64,000 bases of DNA from the NCBI GenBank assembly GCA_005281725.1, contig SSBO01000012.1, forward strand, positions 7,260,607 through 7,324,606, given 5' to 3'. The notes beneath the pieces are model-generated. The model made no database searches. It saw only the letters and a program-made list of their open reading frames with translations, and was not told the origin of the DNA. Source of the stretch: Wuchereria bancrofti. Taxonomy: Eukaryota > Nematoda > Chromadorea > Rhabditida > Onchocercidae. Position 1 is the stretch's first letter, and every line of letters begins with the position of its first letter. Positions 38,901-51,258 of the stretch are shown piece by piece. A program made the position numbers and the translations under genes.

Positions 38901-39184
38901 AATACTGCATTTCCTTCTTCCATTTTCAGACCACTCTNNNNNNNNNNNNNNNNNNNNNNNNNNNNNNNNNNNNNNNNNNNNNNNNNNNNNNNNNNNNNNN
39001 NNNNNNNNNNAAAAAAAAAAAAAAAAAAAAAAAAAAAACACTTCGGCCTCTGTATCTTGGCATCAATGAATCCCACTTGCTTCAAAACATAGCATCTCTG
39101 GAATATATAATCTATTCCAATGAGTGATGTAAGAAAACTTACCCCTAAACATATAGAGCAAAATACTGCATTTCCTTCTTCCAT
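32967..39184 (-). CDS. PHRF1: PHRF1-like protein with RING and PHD fingers
   Basis: Minus exons in transcript order: 39143-39184, 38661-38732, 38349-38503 (or from 38554), 38165-38246, 37962-38079, 37650-37766, 36881-37119, 36589-36677, 36294-36383, 36118-36158, 35833-36008, 34659-34923, 34116-34436, 33551-33966, 33234-33415, 32967-33120. Phase is continuous; about 852 residues. A RING-like start (CSIC, then KICEHIFCYICISTW) is followed by a PHD finger (CQVC, LLLLCD, RCNAACHCYCLP, VPDGDWFCTFC), a basic KWHKHRRAKKTKK region, GAVGLDPRTGRQKKR, Gln/Gly-rich and proline-rich stretches, and a C-terminal ITKQEYKEIMKKGV domain. RING then PHD then a C-terminal ITKxEYK segment is the PHRF1 order. That family is a nuclear E3 ligase linked to RNA polymerase II. 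Oddities are the gap-duplicated first exon, an unclear last RING ligand pair and a 12-residue PHD insertion. The start is tentative. Confidence 0.8.
38165..38503 (-). other. PHRF1: PHD finger with a 12-residue insertion
   Basis: Cys4-His-Cys3 ligands are in order: CQVC; LLLLCD then RC; AACHCYC; WFCTFC. In ordinary PHD fingers the third and fourth cysteines are two residues apart. Here GIIGQNVDGSVV separates CD from RC. The 36-nt stretch is in frame and has no GT-AG arrangement that would remove it as an intron. The intron at 38247-38348 falls after GCTGC (donor GTATGT). Confidence 0.7.
38778..38937 (-). repeat. Left copy of a 160-bp duplicated block with the RING exon
   Basis: Identical base for base to 39039-39198, including the 42-bp exon (38882-38923) that begins MEEGNAVFCSICLG and its GTAAG donor. 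Both copies are directly preceded on the plus strand by long A runs (38757-38777 and 39011-39038). Confidence 0.9.
38938..39010. other. Assembly gap (73 N)
   Basis: A run of N between two identical 160-bp blocks. Frames that cross it are meaningless. This is the only gap in the window. Confidence 0.99.
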
Positions 39185-39198
39185 TTTCAGACCACTCT
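39039..39198 (-). repeat. Right copy of the 160-bp duplicated block with the RING exon
   Basis: Contains the exon copy at 39143-39184, used here as PHRF1 exon 1. It has an in-frame stop a few codons upstream of its ATG, so either the ATG is the true start or the exon is spliced to an unseen 5' exon. Confidence 0.9.
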
Positions 39199-41479
39199 TT
39201 TTCGATTAATAAACGCGATAGTACTATTAAAATGAAAAGATGGGCATACAGAACCCTAACATTTTACAAAAAGAGAGTGGAAAATTTAAGACGGTTACAA
39301 AGAGCATCAACTACGGATTAAGATCAAGTGATTTGATAACTCATCGCATATTTCTGAGAACGTCTATATTACCGATATAGAACCCCTTTTGTATTATGCA
39401 TTGCGTACATACCCGACTTGCAGTTGCGCGGTCTTCCTAATTTGGTTAGTTTCTGATGTACAAATAAGATGGTTGCAAAGCCGCTCGGAAATCTATATTG
39501 GAACTCAGCCATATATTGTACACTACCCAAAAGAAGCTATGAAGTTTTACTACAGCTTTCTTCCTCCTCCACAACTTTTCTGGTCTTTTGTCTTTACGAA
39601 AGCACAAAAATAAAAGCAGTAGGATATTCTATCTATCACTGAGAAAAAAGCAACTTCCTACACTACAATGACCTATCTACCTTCACCCATTGCTCTCATC
39701 CTAAACGACCTAAAATCCCCCCCCCCCCAACACTAACCACATGCAACGATGCCTGAACACATTCTACCCGAACCGTACCAAGCGGAACTGACAACAATAC
39801 GAATGGGTCTTATCAAACACAAGGATTCACTGTAGGACTCAACTGTTCATAACAACGTAACATTATGGGGAAAGTAGTTCGCAGGAGTATTTTTGAGTCC
39901 TGGTGTGCTATGAAGTAGAATCTGAATTCAGTTTAGGCAATTTTCAAAGATACCCACTTTTTACCCATGTTCTTGCTAGATAATTAAGCGTACACAAGTG
40001 GGAATTGTTTTGCTGCAACTTCGTATCGGATAATAGCCCATTATAATTCTTATCGCTTATCCTAAGACTATGTTAGTTTTTAAACGACAAATGTTTAACT
40101 GATTTGGTATTGAAACAAATTTTTCCCTATGATCACAGGACATATTCAAAAGCTTTTGTTGGGGCTTACTTGAATCCATCTGTTTCTTACCGGTCTACTC
40201 CTCAGTGCGCCCGACACCCTCAGTACCACTGTTTCCTAGAATCTAATACATTTCGGATCTCTGAACACATTTCGTAGTCCCCTCAATACATTAATTCGTC
40301 ATTTTGGTAATGAAGCATTTAACCTCCAGTTTTACCCATGTTCCAACTTCAATACAACGGTTAATTATTGGCAGTCTGCCGTGTAACAAACATACTTTGC
40401 TCAGCGCATAAACCCTTTTCTATATAGAATAGACAACGCAGAATTAGATAAACAATAATTAGCTGTTTTGGCATCTGCTTAAGAACTGCAGCGGAAGATC
40501 AGATGATGTATTAGTTCTGACCATTGACATGTCCCATTGATCCTATGGCATGTTTGAACTAACTCCCGGTTAGTTACGACATACTTGTATTGACGAAGGA
40601 AAATGAACTCCCGTGAATACGACAAAATCGAGTGGATTTTCCTTCTCCTTTTAATCAGTAACCTTTGATCATAAACTAATTTTCCGAATTTTATGTAATA
40701 TGAACAGAACGTTAGTACTTAAAGATAAATATAATAAATCACATCAGCTAGATTTCATGGAAAAGATCACCCGTCCCATAGGGCCACTGCGTTTATGAGA
40801 TGCCTCATATCTCTATACTTTCCCATTCTCAAATTATTAATGTCTCCCACTTTTACCTCATATATTATAACCAGCTTCAGTTACCTTACTGGAGCAATGG
40901 TAAATTTCACCTCTGCTTAAATCTTACCAACAAGTCGTAACAAACGAAGTTTAGGAGAATTTTAGAGCACATATATGTTTTAACAAATGAATAATGCAAG
41001 CGAGGTTGAATAAAACAGTAAGGTTGAATATAAGCAAAGTGCATTCGTCTTGAACAACTTCCAGTAACCTTTTTTATAATCTGCATTTAAACTATGAGAT
41101 AATTATAACACAAAATAATATATTGAAAGCACAAGAAATATATGGCACCCGGCCCACATAACAAAATATAAATTTGCAGTAGTACAAACATCGTCGACTG
41201 GACACTTCTAAATTCACGAACTGCGAACTGAAGATTTTATTGTATGAATTAATTCCACTTCAGACTAGTTACATAGTAACAATCATGAAGTATCAGCAGA
41301 TAACAAACTGTTATACAAATCTGACTTTCAGCTTCCTCGTGATGTAATCAAGTTGCAGTCAGTTACCAGACAGAGGTCCCAGACTTCGGATAAATACAAG
41401 ACCACTGCATGTATCCAGAACGATCAAATCTCTCAGAATTCGAAAATTTTGATAGAACATAAAAGAAATTTAGCTCTTA

Positions 41480-41860
41480 TTAAAACCATAGACAGTTACT
41501 GAACTTCCCAACCCACTTGGTTATCCCTTGCTTGGTGAGAGGCCCCGACAACTCACTAAACAGTGCCACTGCTTCGTCGATCTTGTTCAATAAAATGCTG
41601 GTAGATGTCGAGCTACTGGCAGTGAACCTGTAACTGCTCGTCCACTGGGCCTGCAATGGTCGGTCCGAAACAATGAATCTGCAAGCATCCATCTATGGTT
41701 CTTTATAACACTAATTTTCTCCGCTTTTCTTTCAACCGCTCCATACGATAATTGTAATAGCTGACCCCTGTGTTTCCTTTTGATCAAGCTGTTTAACAAC
41801 TGCACCTCCTTTGTCCAGCTGCTTAATGAGTGCGTGCTGTTTATTCATCTGGTCCTCTAC
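41480..41860 (-). pseudogene. G+C-elevated patch with overlapping minus-strand frames, possibly decayed coding DNA
   Basis: Three minus frames in succession carry protein-like sequence: MNKQHALIKQLDKGGAVVKQ (frame ends near 41744), LLQLSYGAVERKAEKISVIK (ends 41587) and SSTSTSILLNKIDEAVALFS then ELSGPLTKQG (ends 41480). Two frame changes would be needed to join them. Base composition resembles exons more than the surrounding spacer. A frame-disrupted old gene or mobile-element fragment would explain this; I recognise no domain. Confidence 0.25.
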
Positions 41861-42050
41861 CGCATAAACAAACATATCTAATATAAGTCGTTCACGTAAG
41901 TAGAACCAATTTCCTATCCATATTTACAGGAAAAACTTGGTTCTGGTTTCGTTCGTAGCGTTATCTCTCACAATTTTTGAAGATCTTTAGATGAATAAAA
42001 GAAGTTTTAACTAAAGTTTTTGTTTGCCTTATGCGCAAGTCCTTGCCTGT

Positions 42051-42056
42051 TTTATT
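42051..42056 (-). terminator. Polyadenylation signal of the receptor kinase
   Basis: AATAAA on the minus strand, 44 bp beyond the TAG stop at 42100-42102. Confidence 0.6.
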
Positions 42057-42099
42057 GTTTAAAATCTTTCCAATTCATCAATCAATTTCAGTGCTTGAA

Positions 42100-45000
42100 C
42101 TACATGTATATATTGGAATTTGTTTGCGGTTCTTGCGTTGGAATAGCAATAAACCCATTTCGAGTAGCCTGGCTCCTAAGATCCCGTTCAATCTCCTCTG
42201 AATCACGCCATTCGCTGTACCTTTCCATCAGAATTTGGTCTTCTTCCAAGATTTTGTCAAGCCTTGTACTCAACTGCAATTTGCTTTGAATTAAATTGAA
42301 ATTATCGTACTATTTTAAAGTCATCATCAGTATCAAACTGAGGATGGCAACGATGAGTATGTCAAGTGTAACCAAACTGAAACAAAATTAAAAAAGACTT
42401 AAACGATCAAAAAATAACCGGTGGAGAAGCACGTGAAAGATGCGTTTTCATTAAAACTTTACATTCGGAGAACATAGGCCGGTTACTAGGATCCGAAAGC
42501 CAACACTGTCTCATCAGGTTATATCTGCAGATAAATCATTTTCATATTTCACTGGCCATATTTTCGATATTCATGGATATGTAGCTATTAAACAAAAGCC
42601 TCATCTAAGCACTGAAGAGTTTGAGAAAGTTTAGGAGCGATAAAATAAAAAACAGCAGTTAGTAAATAAGCAAAACGTCATTATTGAAATTGCAACTATA
42701 ATAATCCTGGAACCAACATGTCATCTGGAGCAAGTTTGGGTTGTTCCATGCGATTTTCTTCTTGCAAATAATTTATAAGATCATTATTGTCAACTTGTGG
42801 ATATGGAACTTTACCAAGAGAAAATATTTCCCATAGTAGTACACCATAGGACCAAACATCGGACTAAAAACTAATTACACGCCAATATAAGAAAACTGCT
42901 TGGTATGATCTACTGCCTTATCAAAACATAAAACAAGCATGCAAAAAACATTACTTGTTCAGTGAAATTGTGATATAAAATTGATTCTAATGCCATCCAC
43001 TTGAGAGGTAACGGTACATTTTGGCTGCTTCGTATATGATAAACTGTAGAATCCTTACGTGCTAAACCAAAATCTGCTATGCGTATAGCTCGTTTCTTTG
43101 TTACCAAGATATTTCGAGCAGCAATATCTCGATGAATACACTAGAATGTTGCTGAATTTATTATGGATCACTATATAGATAAGTTTTTGAATAAAGTGAT
43201 CAAAGATACCGTTTTACTAGATAAGTATTCCATTCCATTGGCGACTTGGTATCCAAATGATATCAGATCACTCGTGGTAATCATTTTATCAGCCATTCGT
43301 TCTTCATCTACTTCAATGGCCCACTGAAGCTTTAGCTCCGCCTATAACATATAGTTCAGTAAATAAATTTATAAAATGTTCCGCTATGACGAGCCAAATT
43401 GCAAATTGCAGATCTTTTACAAATAAGGCTGTACAAATGTTGTATAAATGTTTTTATATTCTACTGCTAATTTACCTAAGTTGACAAATAATATTCCAAA
43501 TTGTTTTTTTTTAAAAATAATCTTTCAAAAAAAAAAAAACTAATTTTATCTAAGCTGACTTTCAAAAAACTCATCATTCCCTAAATACTTTCAGGGAAAG
43601 ACATTTTTAATAAAAACAAAGAAACCAAATATATTTGGGCTTTATGTTGTGCGTTCCGTGTTGGTGTCAAGTATCCATCACTGCTCAACGGTTCTCTACT
43701 TATTTCAACTTCATTCAGAAAACCTGCACTGTTTTTTGACAAATAATCTTTCAAATTGTCATTCTCGCAATATTCCATGATCATGTAGAGTTGCCCACTG
43801 TAATATACTACTTTTAACTTATTGTCCAATCATATCCTTTTGCTAGAAGTACAGAAGCAAGAGTAGCACTAGCTGTTCACTCAAAACAGGCTGTCTACTC
43901 GAAAATATTTAAACTACCTGGACATTTGTTTTGTCACTGCGCCAATTAAACACAGAACATTCGGATGAACACCAATAGCGATCATTATTTTCAGCTCATC
44001 AGCAAGTGCCTTTTGATGATGTACATTACGTCCATCACGCGGAGCTTTGATAGCTACTTTTAGTACATCTGACACAGCTAACGAATCACTGACTCGAGAT
44101 TTGCTCAGCTCACCTAGATATACTTGTCCGAAATGTCCTCCGCCAAGTGACTAAAATACGTAATATATTATGTATGGTAGTTATTCCGAGGGCAATGGAG
44201 TTCAACAATTTTTATGGTCCAGAAAAGAAGCCATATTCACTCACTTGAATTCCTCTAGAACATGCAACCTTGTATAACATATATTAATCAAATGAATTTA
44301 ATAATAAATGGATTTTCTTCCACAAGGGACAGCAAAGATAGAACACTAATTTATAGTCCTAAAAGGTATACAATGATAATAAATAGAATCTACCTCGAAG
44401 TATGTTTAGGTGTGATTAGATCGTAATAATATCGACAAATCTGCAGTAAGCCCAAACATCCTTAATAAAGTACTTCCTATCGGTTATTTCCAAAAATTTT
44501 ACACTTCTCAAAATTTTTTGCACCGAGTTTTCAGTACCGGTCAATAATCTTAGTAATTTTCAGTACCTATGTTAATCCGATCAGAACCAAAAGAAGGTAT
44601 AAAAACCTGCTTAAAAAAAAGCTTGTCTTTGTTAATTTCATATCTGCGGTCATAGGGTAACTGTTCAACTCGCTCATGTAGTGGTTGCTTGAGATCAATC
44701 GATCCATCACGATATTCTCCATTTGACTCGTTCATCAACTGATTATATAGTGCACGCAGTCGTTCCTCCTGTCGCTTACTTTTACAACGTTGTTTCAGTA
44801 GGAGAAGCGCCATAAGGAGCAAGACCAATACACTAACCGTTGCAAAACCAAGAGTCCACCAATATTTTGATGACCGAATATACGCAGGCTCATCGACTAA
44901 CTATAATAGTTTCATAACTCATTCGATGGCTTGTAAATGAGAGTTTTGTAAACGTTACAGAGGGAACGTCAGACCTAATGAAGTATTAAGATCGGTGTTC

Positions 45001-48000
45001 AAAATCAAAATGAATTATTCCAAAAAATGGATGTTGGGAAAAATTTTTTAAATTTTTCATTATCTTCACAATAGGCAAGTGGTCGGTGATATCTAGCGCA
45101 AAATGTGATCAGTTTGCAAATGTAAAACGTCATGTTAGTGTTATGTTTCACAGAAGTACATCAGAAAGTTGTGAGATGTCAGTGAGCATTGGTTAATTAT
45201 AACAATTTGATAGATTACAACGTAAAATTTAAAAATATTTCCATCGAACTTGCCTCAAGTCGAATAGAAACCTGTTGTGAGCCAGCGCGATTTTTTGCAA
45301 CACATGTGTAAGTTGCTTTATCTTCAACCATAACTCGAGGAAAATCAATTTTCTTCGTCAAACTGCCGTAGCCATTGTACTTAATACCATTTTTAAGCCA
45401 TCTGTAAAGTGGTTCTGGCTCTCCTTCAATAGGACATACAAGCTCTGCCCTTTCTCCATATTTCGCCAAATGCTCATATTCTTCTTTTGCTTCAACGATG
45501 TGCGGAGCGACTACTACGTTTATCTAGAAATCAAAGTCTTTTTTCTTGCCTCTGAAAAGTCAATGATAAAACTTCAATAAACCTCAAATTATTATATATG
45601 AATCTCGGGATTTAGATCTAAAAGACGCTGTAGTCATAGATAGTTAGGCATGACTTTCACAAAAGTTAAGACTAAGGTTTTTCGGAAGTCTTTCGAAAAT
45701 AATTCAATTTAAAGCATAATGAATTATTCAAAATATGGTATTGTCCGGCTTTACATCTGTTATAAGACAAACCAAGTTTTTGGTTGATAATTTTGATAAA
45801 ACCTATGAATTAAATCCAAAGGCCTACACTGAGACTATGAAAGCAAACTAAGAAAAAAAAGGGAAAATAAAACTTAGGTCACCTAATGGTTCTCATCAGT
45901 GCTTACTTTGATGTGCAATGTATAACTACGATAAATACGGGTATTTTTCGATTTAGCGATACATTGATAATCCCCTGACTCGTTCGAACTAATGTCATCC
46001 AGTGTCGTTATAAATTTCTGAGAGTATATAGTGACATGCCGCTCAGGATATGCCAACTGAACATCACCTCGCATCCAAACAACATCACTGCAATACATCA
46101 TGTTCTCCAAACATGCCAATAAATTTGGTAGCTTTTACAATGCCAGTTTTGGAAAACTTTAGAAATTGCGTTTATTTCTTTTTTAAACATAATGTCTGAA
46201 GAAGATATAAAGAAGCCTTCTTCAAATAAATTCTAAGGTCAGTCGAGGGCTAAAATAGAGCAACGTATATTGAGGAAATACCGATTTCATTGGTCCATAA
46301 GATCACTTTTCCGCCAGGTAGAAACAAACTAATATATCAAAAAATTTTTTTTCATATTACTTCCTTGTTTTTCATCTATAAAAATCAAAATACCAACAAA
46401 TCATCGTTTAGTGGCAGTATGCAAATCAACTCGAGATGATCTTTTTCATAGATACTGTTGTCTTCATTGAGTAAATCAATCGGCTTTTTGGCAATAAAAG
46501 ATGCGTTAATTGTCTTCACTTCTGAGACGACCAAATTCTTTTCATCCACCTAAATAATCTCATTTTAAAGCAGAGAAGGCAAAAAATGCACCTTTAGAAA
46601 GAAAGTTAAGGTTCAACAAAAACTAATTCGGCCAAGGTTAATTGGGTCAATAAAGTTTTACAAAATGTTCAAATTATATCATGGTAGCATCGCTTTAAAC
46701 AAAGCAAATAATGTATATGCATATGACTTTGGATCATTCTCCTTCCATATAGTGTATAAAAATGGCAAAGCATACGCCTTCACATCTTGACACTACGAAG
46801 TCTATTTCGAAATATGGGTCGGACTTCATGAGAAAGAGAAAGAACACCAAAAATGTGGAGAAAAAGAAATTGAAAAAACGAACGATAAATGAACCACAGA
46901 TTTTAACAAATTTTCATGCTTCTAGAAAAACAAAAAGCAAAATAAATGAAAGGCGTAAGGACTGCAATACAATCTCTCTTCCTCTTTGCTTCTTTTTAAC
47001 TCCCTGAACCGCATACCATCTTTGTTTGCTTTCAAGATCACACTGATTATAAAAATAACAAAAAATACCTTGTTGGTTTCATCTTCACAACGTATTCGCA
47101 TATGCTCCTTCGCATGTGTTATCCATTTTATAGCGGATTCGAAAGTGAAACCGGATAATTCTTTGCTGTCATCAGGTTGTTCCCACTCACCACCTCTTCT
47201 AAATTTACAGGTACAGAAATCACTTATGTATTCGAGAAATCTGAACTAGCAAAACATTATGGAAAAAAATCCGCATATGGATATAAAAAAAACTCACGTT
47301 ACATATAACAGACGTAACTTGTGAGGTCTTGTATCTTTCACTAAGCACATAACAATTATTTTTGAATCGATTAACACATCAAATAACAAAAGTTGGCCGA
47401 ACTGATCATGTATTGTAATGTGTGGTTGGATATCGATGGGACGAATGGATAATGTCCAATTTTTCCGGTAAATATAATCCTGTGACACTCTTATCACTAA
47501 CTGATAACTGCAACATACTTTCTAATGTAAATATTATTAGAATAAGTAACACTTATTGCCACTATACTTTGATTGAGTTTTTCTTTATTCTTATCCATGA
47601 AATGGCTATTTTGAAAACGTAATTCTAAAAGATACAACAACGAAATGGATAGAAAATATTTAAGGTTATCCTAACCTTATCTGCAGTTACTGAAAATGAA
47701 AATGAACTGATGTTAAAAAGAATGAAAAATTTGCTGAAATATTAAATTACTTTGTCTTATAAACATTATTCTTAAGGCACTGCAGTTGCAATAAAAATTT
47801 AGGGTAGGTTGTTTGCTTTTAGTGATGGAACTTCCATTAAACCCAGTTCTCAAATTTCATAATAGGATCCTAATATCCGTAGTGGGTTTTATTTTTCAGT
47901 TTCAATATGATAATATCGAAAACGCAAACATCGCAGAATCATCAACGGTAGCATTAATGATTGATAATTCATCTTCATGAAGATCTGCATTCACTTCACT

Positions 48001-51000
48001 TCTTATATCTTTTTTGATTATCTCCATGAATTCTCCTCCAGATGATATCGTTTTCGAATACTAAAAACTGTCATCCTCAAAGCAAAGGAACACAAAAGTT
48101 GAATCAGAAAGTTTAAGTTGCTAAACCACAAAAACAAAATAAAGTTGCAATTACTGTACCACCTAACTATGGCTTCACGAAATTAAAGTAAGACACTGAT
48201 AACTGAGGCCAGGAAGTTCGAACTTCTGAATGAAATGAAGGGAATGATTTTAAGACAGCGTAAGCTCCTATAAAAAATCTTAATATGGCTATATTTTATG
48301 TGAAGTTACACCATCAGTAAAAAACGTGTTACACTGATTGAGGGAGAGCCAGCGATTAAATTGGTTTAAAAGAAAAAGGTTAAATTTGTTTTGTTCGATG
48401 TTTTGAAAAACAGAACATAGAAGACCAAAAGTTAGGTAGAATCAGGTGAATAAAATATGTTTAACCGAAGATTGAAAATAATGCCATTAAATTGATAGAA
48501 AAACGACTGCCAAGTAATATTTTCCTAAATGAGGAAACTTTATACTAACAACAAACCTTTCTCCACTCAGAACTATATTCATCGCTTGGAAATGCTCTTG
48601 CTATATGGAACAACCTCACAGTGTTACCCTCTTCAGAATCAACATTTTCCGAGAAATCCATCACTTTCAGCTGTCCTTTTGTGGGTGACACTTGCAACCG
48701 ATGCATACTCCGACGAACATCATGATCATCATCCCTATTTGTCACTATGCACTCATAATCGCCAGAATCGCTCTCACGCAAATCTTTAATAAACAACAGT
48801 TTCTTGACACCATCTCCAATTTTCATATAACGATTTGAAACGACGCGATCCTAGAAATATTTTGCTTCTTTAAGGGACCTCAGTATATAGCCTACTAGTA
48901 TAATAGTGAACTAAACTTTATAAGTTAAAAATACTGAGTCTAAATCTTTGCCTTTCCTTCTCATTACAATATTATGAAAACGAGGAAGTGCAATAATGTA
49001 ATATGAATTTTAGCGATATAAACTGCTGATTGTCACAAGCAAACCTAATGCTCAGGATTCCATTAGGTTCTTTAAAGTGTACAAAAATGCTGATGCCTCC
49101 ACATATCTTATGCAAATAAAAAAAAAGAAAACATGTGTGAAAATCTCGAATTTTTTAAACTTTTGTAACTTCAAAACTTCTAATTAATAAAACATATGTA
49201 TGCATATTCAGAATATCCCCACTTCAGATTAGAAATATCATACATGACATTTCACATGTGGGAAAAGAAATGAGATTAGCAATTTCAAGATTTTGATCAA
49301 CCTACAAATTGCAGCAGAGAACAATGATTTGTAAAAGCAGCATACCGTCTCGTTTTCACACTGAGGGCATTTCCAAGTCAGCATATATCTAAATCCATCT
49401 CTTGTATGAAAGGTACAGTTCATATCTAATTCCTGCCTAACATAAGGCCATGTATTCGACACCTCAATCACTGGCGAGTATTCCATTTCTTTATCATTTT
49501 TTATCGGTACTATTATCATTTCTGAAGTATGGCCCAAATATTCACAACGAACCGGTACCTCCGCACGACCGTTAAGAAGCCCTCGATCCACAATGAATCC
49601 GATCCTGAAAAAATTATCAGGTTGCATTATGCCCAACATAGCCGTATATACGAAATATAATTTTGGTAATTCGTTATATTTGGAGAGAAAACAAAAATGC
49701 CATTAAAAATAAACAATTGGCTAAACAACGAATTTTCCAAAGTTCATGATGTTTTAAAACGGATGTACCTCGGATCAAACTGAATTTCTCCGGTCTGCTT
49801 TACATGATTAATGAACAACTCCACACCGCTTTCAATGAATTTATCTGTTCTGCATGGCAGGATCACATTAAGTCCTCGGAGTTCTTTGGAAATAATTAAG
49901 GGACCAGAATTCAAGAACGACCCCGTTCTAACTGACTTTCCATCTGAATTATATGTTACTGGTAAATTTCTAATTTTAATATACTCCACGTGTGATGAAC
50001 ATATTTCATACAACCACACACTATAATAGCAGAGTGCACAGTCTGACACAAATTTGTCGTCTTTTATATTTTTTTATTTCCTACAAAACAGTCAGCATAA
50101 ACTATTTAAAAAAAGATAAATCCTGTGGATTTTATTTTCCTCATTCATACGCGAAAGAGTTCTAATTGAAAAGAGAACTAACTTTTGTTGCTGGATACAT
50201 ATACATACACGGAAGAACTAAATCCGGAATGCTCTGCAACACAAACATATTCACCCGTATCCGAGCTTTTCAGCTGCTCTATCCGTAAACTCCGAAATCC
50301 AATATCAAAGCTGCTCTCTATGACTCTACCTGTTCGCTATAAATGAAATAGTTCCAGATCATCAAATCAATTTTTGATTGTAAAATATTGCGTCTCAAAA
50401 CTTATATCATTCCATATCAAATGCTTCATAATTTTTCATGAAAATGGTACAAAAACAAGATTTTAATGCACATTTACCTGTGGTACTTATGAATAGAAGG
50501 CTAGTTTCGTGTAACTTTCAATACTGATCTTAATCTTAAATCGAATTACTAAAGTTATAACATGTCCTGTGAAAATTGCAAAACATGAAATTTGTACACT
50601 ATGTAATCCTATTCCATCTCAATAACAATAACGCTCGTAGATTTGTTTTAGGAATAAAGATCATTTTTCGCGGATCAGTAGATACCTTTGTTATTTTCCC
50701 AAACCAAATGTAGTGCACATCATCGACTTTTCCAGAAATGAAGTAGCATATCCGACCAATCAACGATGGTCTTGTGATTTCCCATTAACGTAACAAGTCT
50801 GTATTTCCTCCCTTACTTTCTAGAGCCCAACTCTGCATGTTAAATTACCAATCGCAGGCGTGAGCATAACATTTCCCTTTTATACTTTTGATAATGTTGG
50901 AAATTCAGGGAATCCATGACTACGCATAGTAATTAAGGCCTCAGTTCAGTTCTCGGAAGATCCCGAAAGACTGAAATAAATTGAACACTTATAAAAGGCA

Positions 51001-51258
51001 GATTACACATAAAAAACGAACCTCCTTAGGATCGAAGCCGATATGGTAAATGTTATCAGGCAGTATCCATTTAACGGCTTCCGTTGTTGAGCAGTTCAAT
51101 TCTAATGTTTCGCCATCTTTTTTCTCAGTATATGGTTGACCTTTGTATTCTTGAAAATCTTTATTTCCAGTAATAAGGGGTGGATAAAGTGATGCATCAA
51201 TAGTAATAAAGCATACAGCAATAAGCAAATATTTTATAAAAGGATAGAATAAATGCAT
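42100..51258 (-). CDS. VEGFR/PDGFR-like receptor tyrosine kinase, seven Ig domains
   Basis: Minus exons: 51022-51258, 50183-50336, 49769-49958, 49346-49604, 48557-48850, 47924-48060, 47298-47507, 47069-47198, 46398-46549, 45907-46087, 45250-45523, 44607-44896, 43918-44150, 43626-43797, 43210-43341, 42955-43140, 42718-42863, 42419-42524, 42100-42273. All phases fit; 1,218 residues. Signal peptide [18 protein letters not shown]. Seven Ig domains, with [22 protein letters not shown] and KATYTC F-strand motifs. The fourth (DDSAMFAYQL) lacks the cysteine, as in VEGFR/PDGFR. Membrane helix about 753-774. The kinase has [13 protein letters not shown] (Lys871), a short insert, [11 protein letters not shown] (1038-1040), PLKWMALES and [12 protein letters not shown]. 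The seven-Ig layout and length suit nematode VER receptors. It would bind a secreted ligand and signal by phosphotyrosine at the cell surface. Which VER it matches cannot be told here. Confidence 0.93.
42419..44150 (-). other. Tyrosine kinase domain of the VEGFR-like receptor
   Basis: Exons 13-18. [14 protein letters not shown] opens the N-lobe. [17 protein letters not shown] is helix C with its glutamate, and [17 protein letters not shown] is the hinge. The insert after the hinge is about 70 residues and includes [10 protein letters not shown], which offers a tyrosine. The catalytic loop is [10 protein letters not shown], with isoleucine where most kinases have leucine, followed by [15 protein letters not shown]. 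The C-lobe ends [13 protein letters not shown]. All catalytic residues are present. Confidence 0.9.

Larger units (their letters stand above)
39199..42099. other. Intergenic region between PHRF1 5' end and the receptor kinase 3' end
   Basis: About 2.9 kb. It holds a 12-base C run at 39717-39728, unusual in this AT-rich sequence, and a richer-G+C patch with overlapping open frames at 41480-41860 (listed separately). A minus-strand AATAAA (forward tttatt at 42051-42056) lies about 44 bp past the receptor stop and is a good polyadenylation signal. No other gene is supportable. Confidence 0.5.

Noticed and set aside
38657..39184. 175-codon minus frame across the N gap
   Set aside because: It is open only because N codons translate as X. 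It reads through the exon's splice donor into intron in both copies.
39717..39728. Run of 12 C as a possible G-quadruplex
   Set aside because: A single run without further G/C tracts nearby cannot form the usual four-run structure; most likely a homopolymer or assembly feature.
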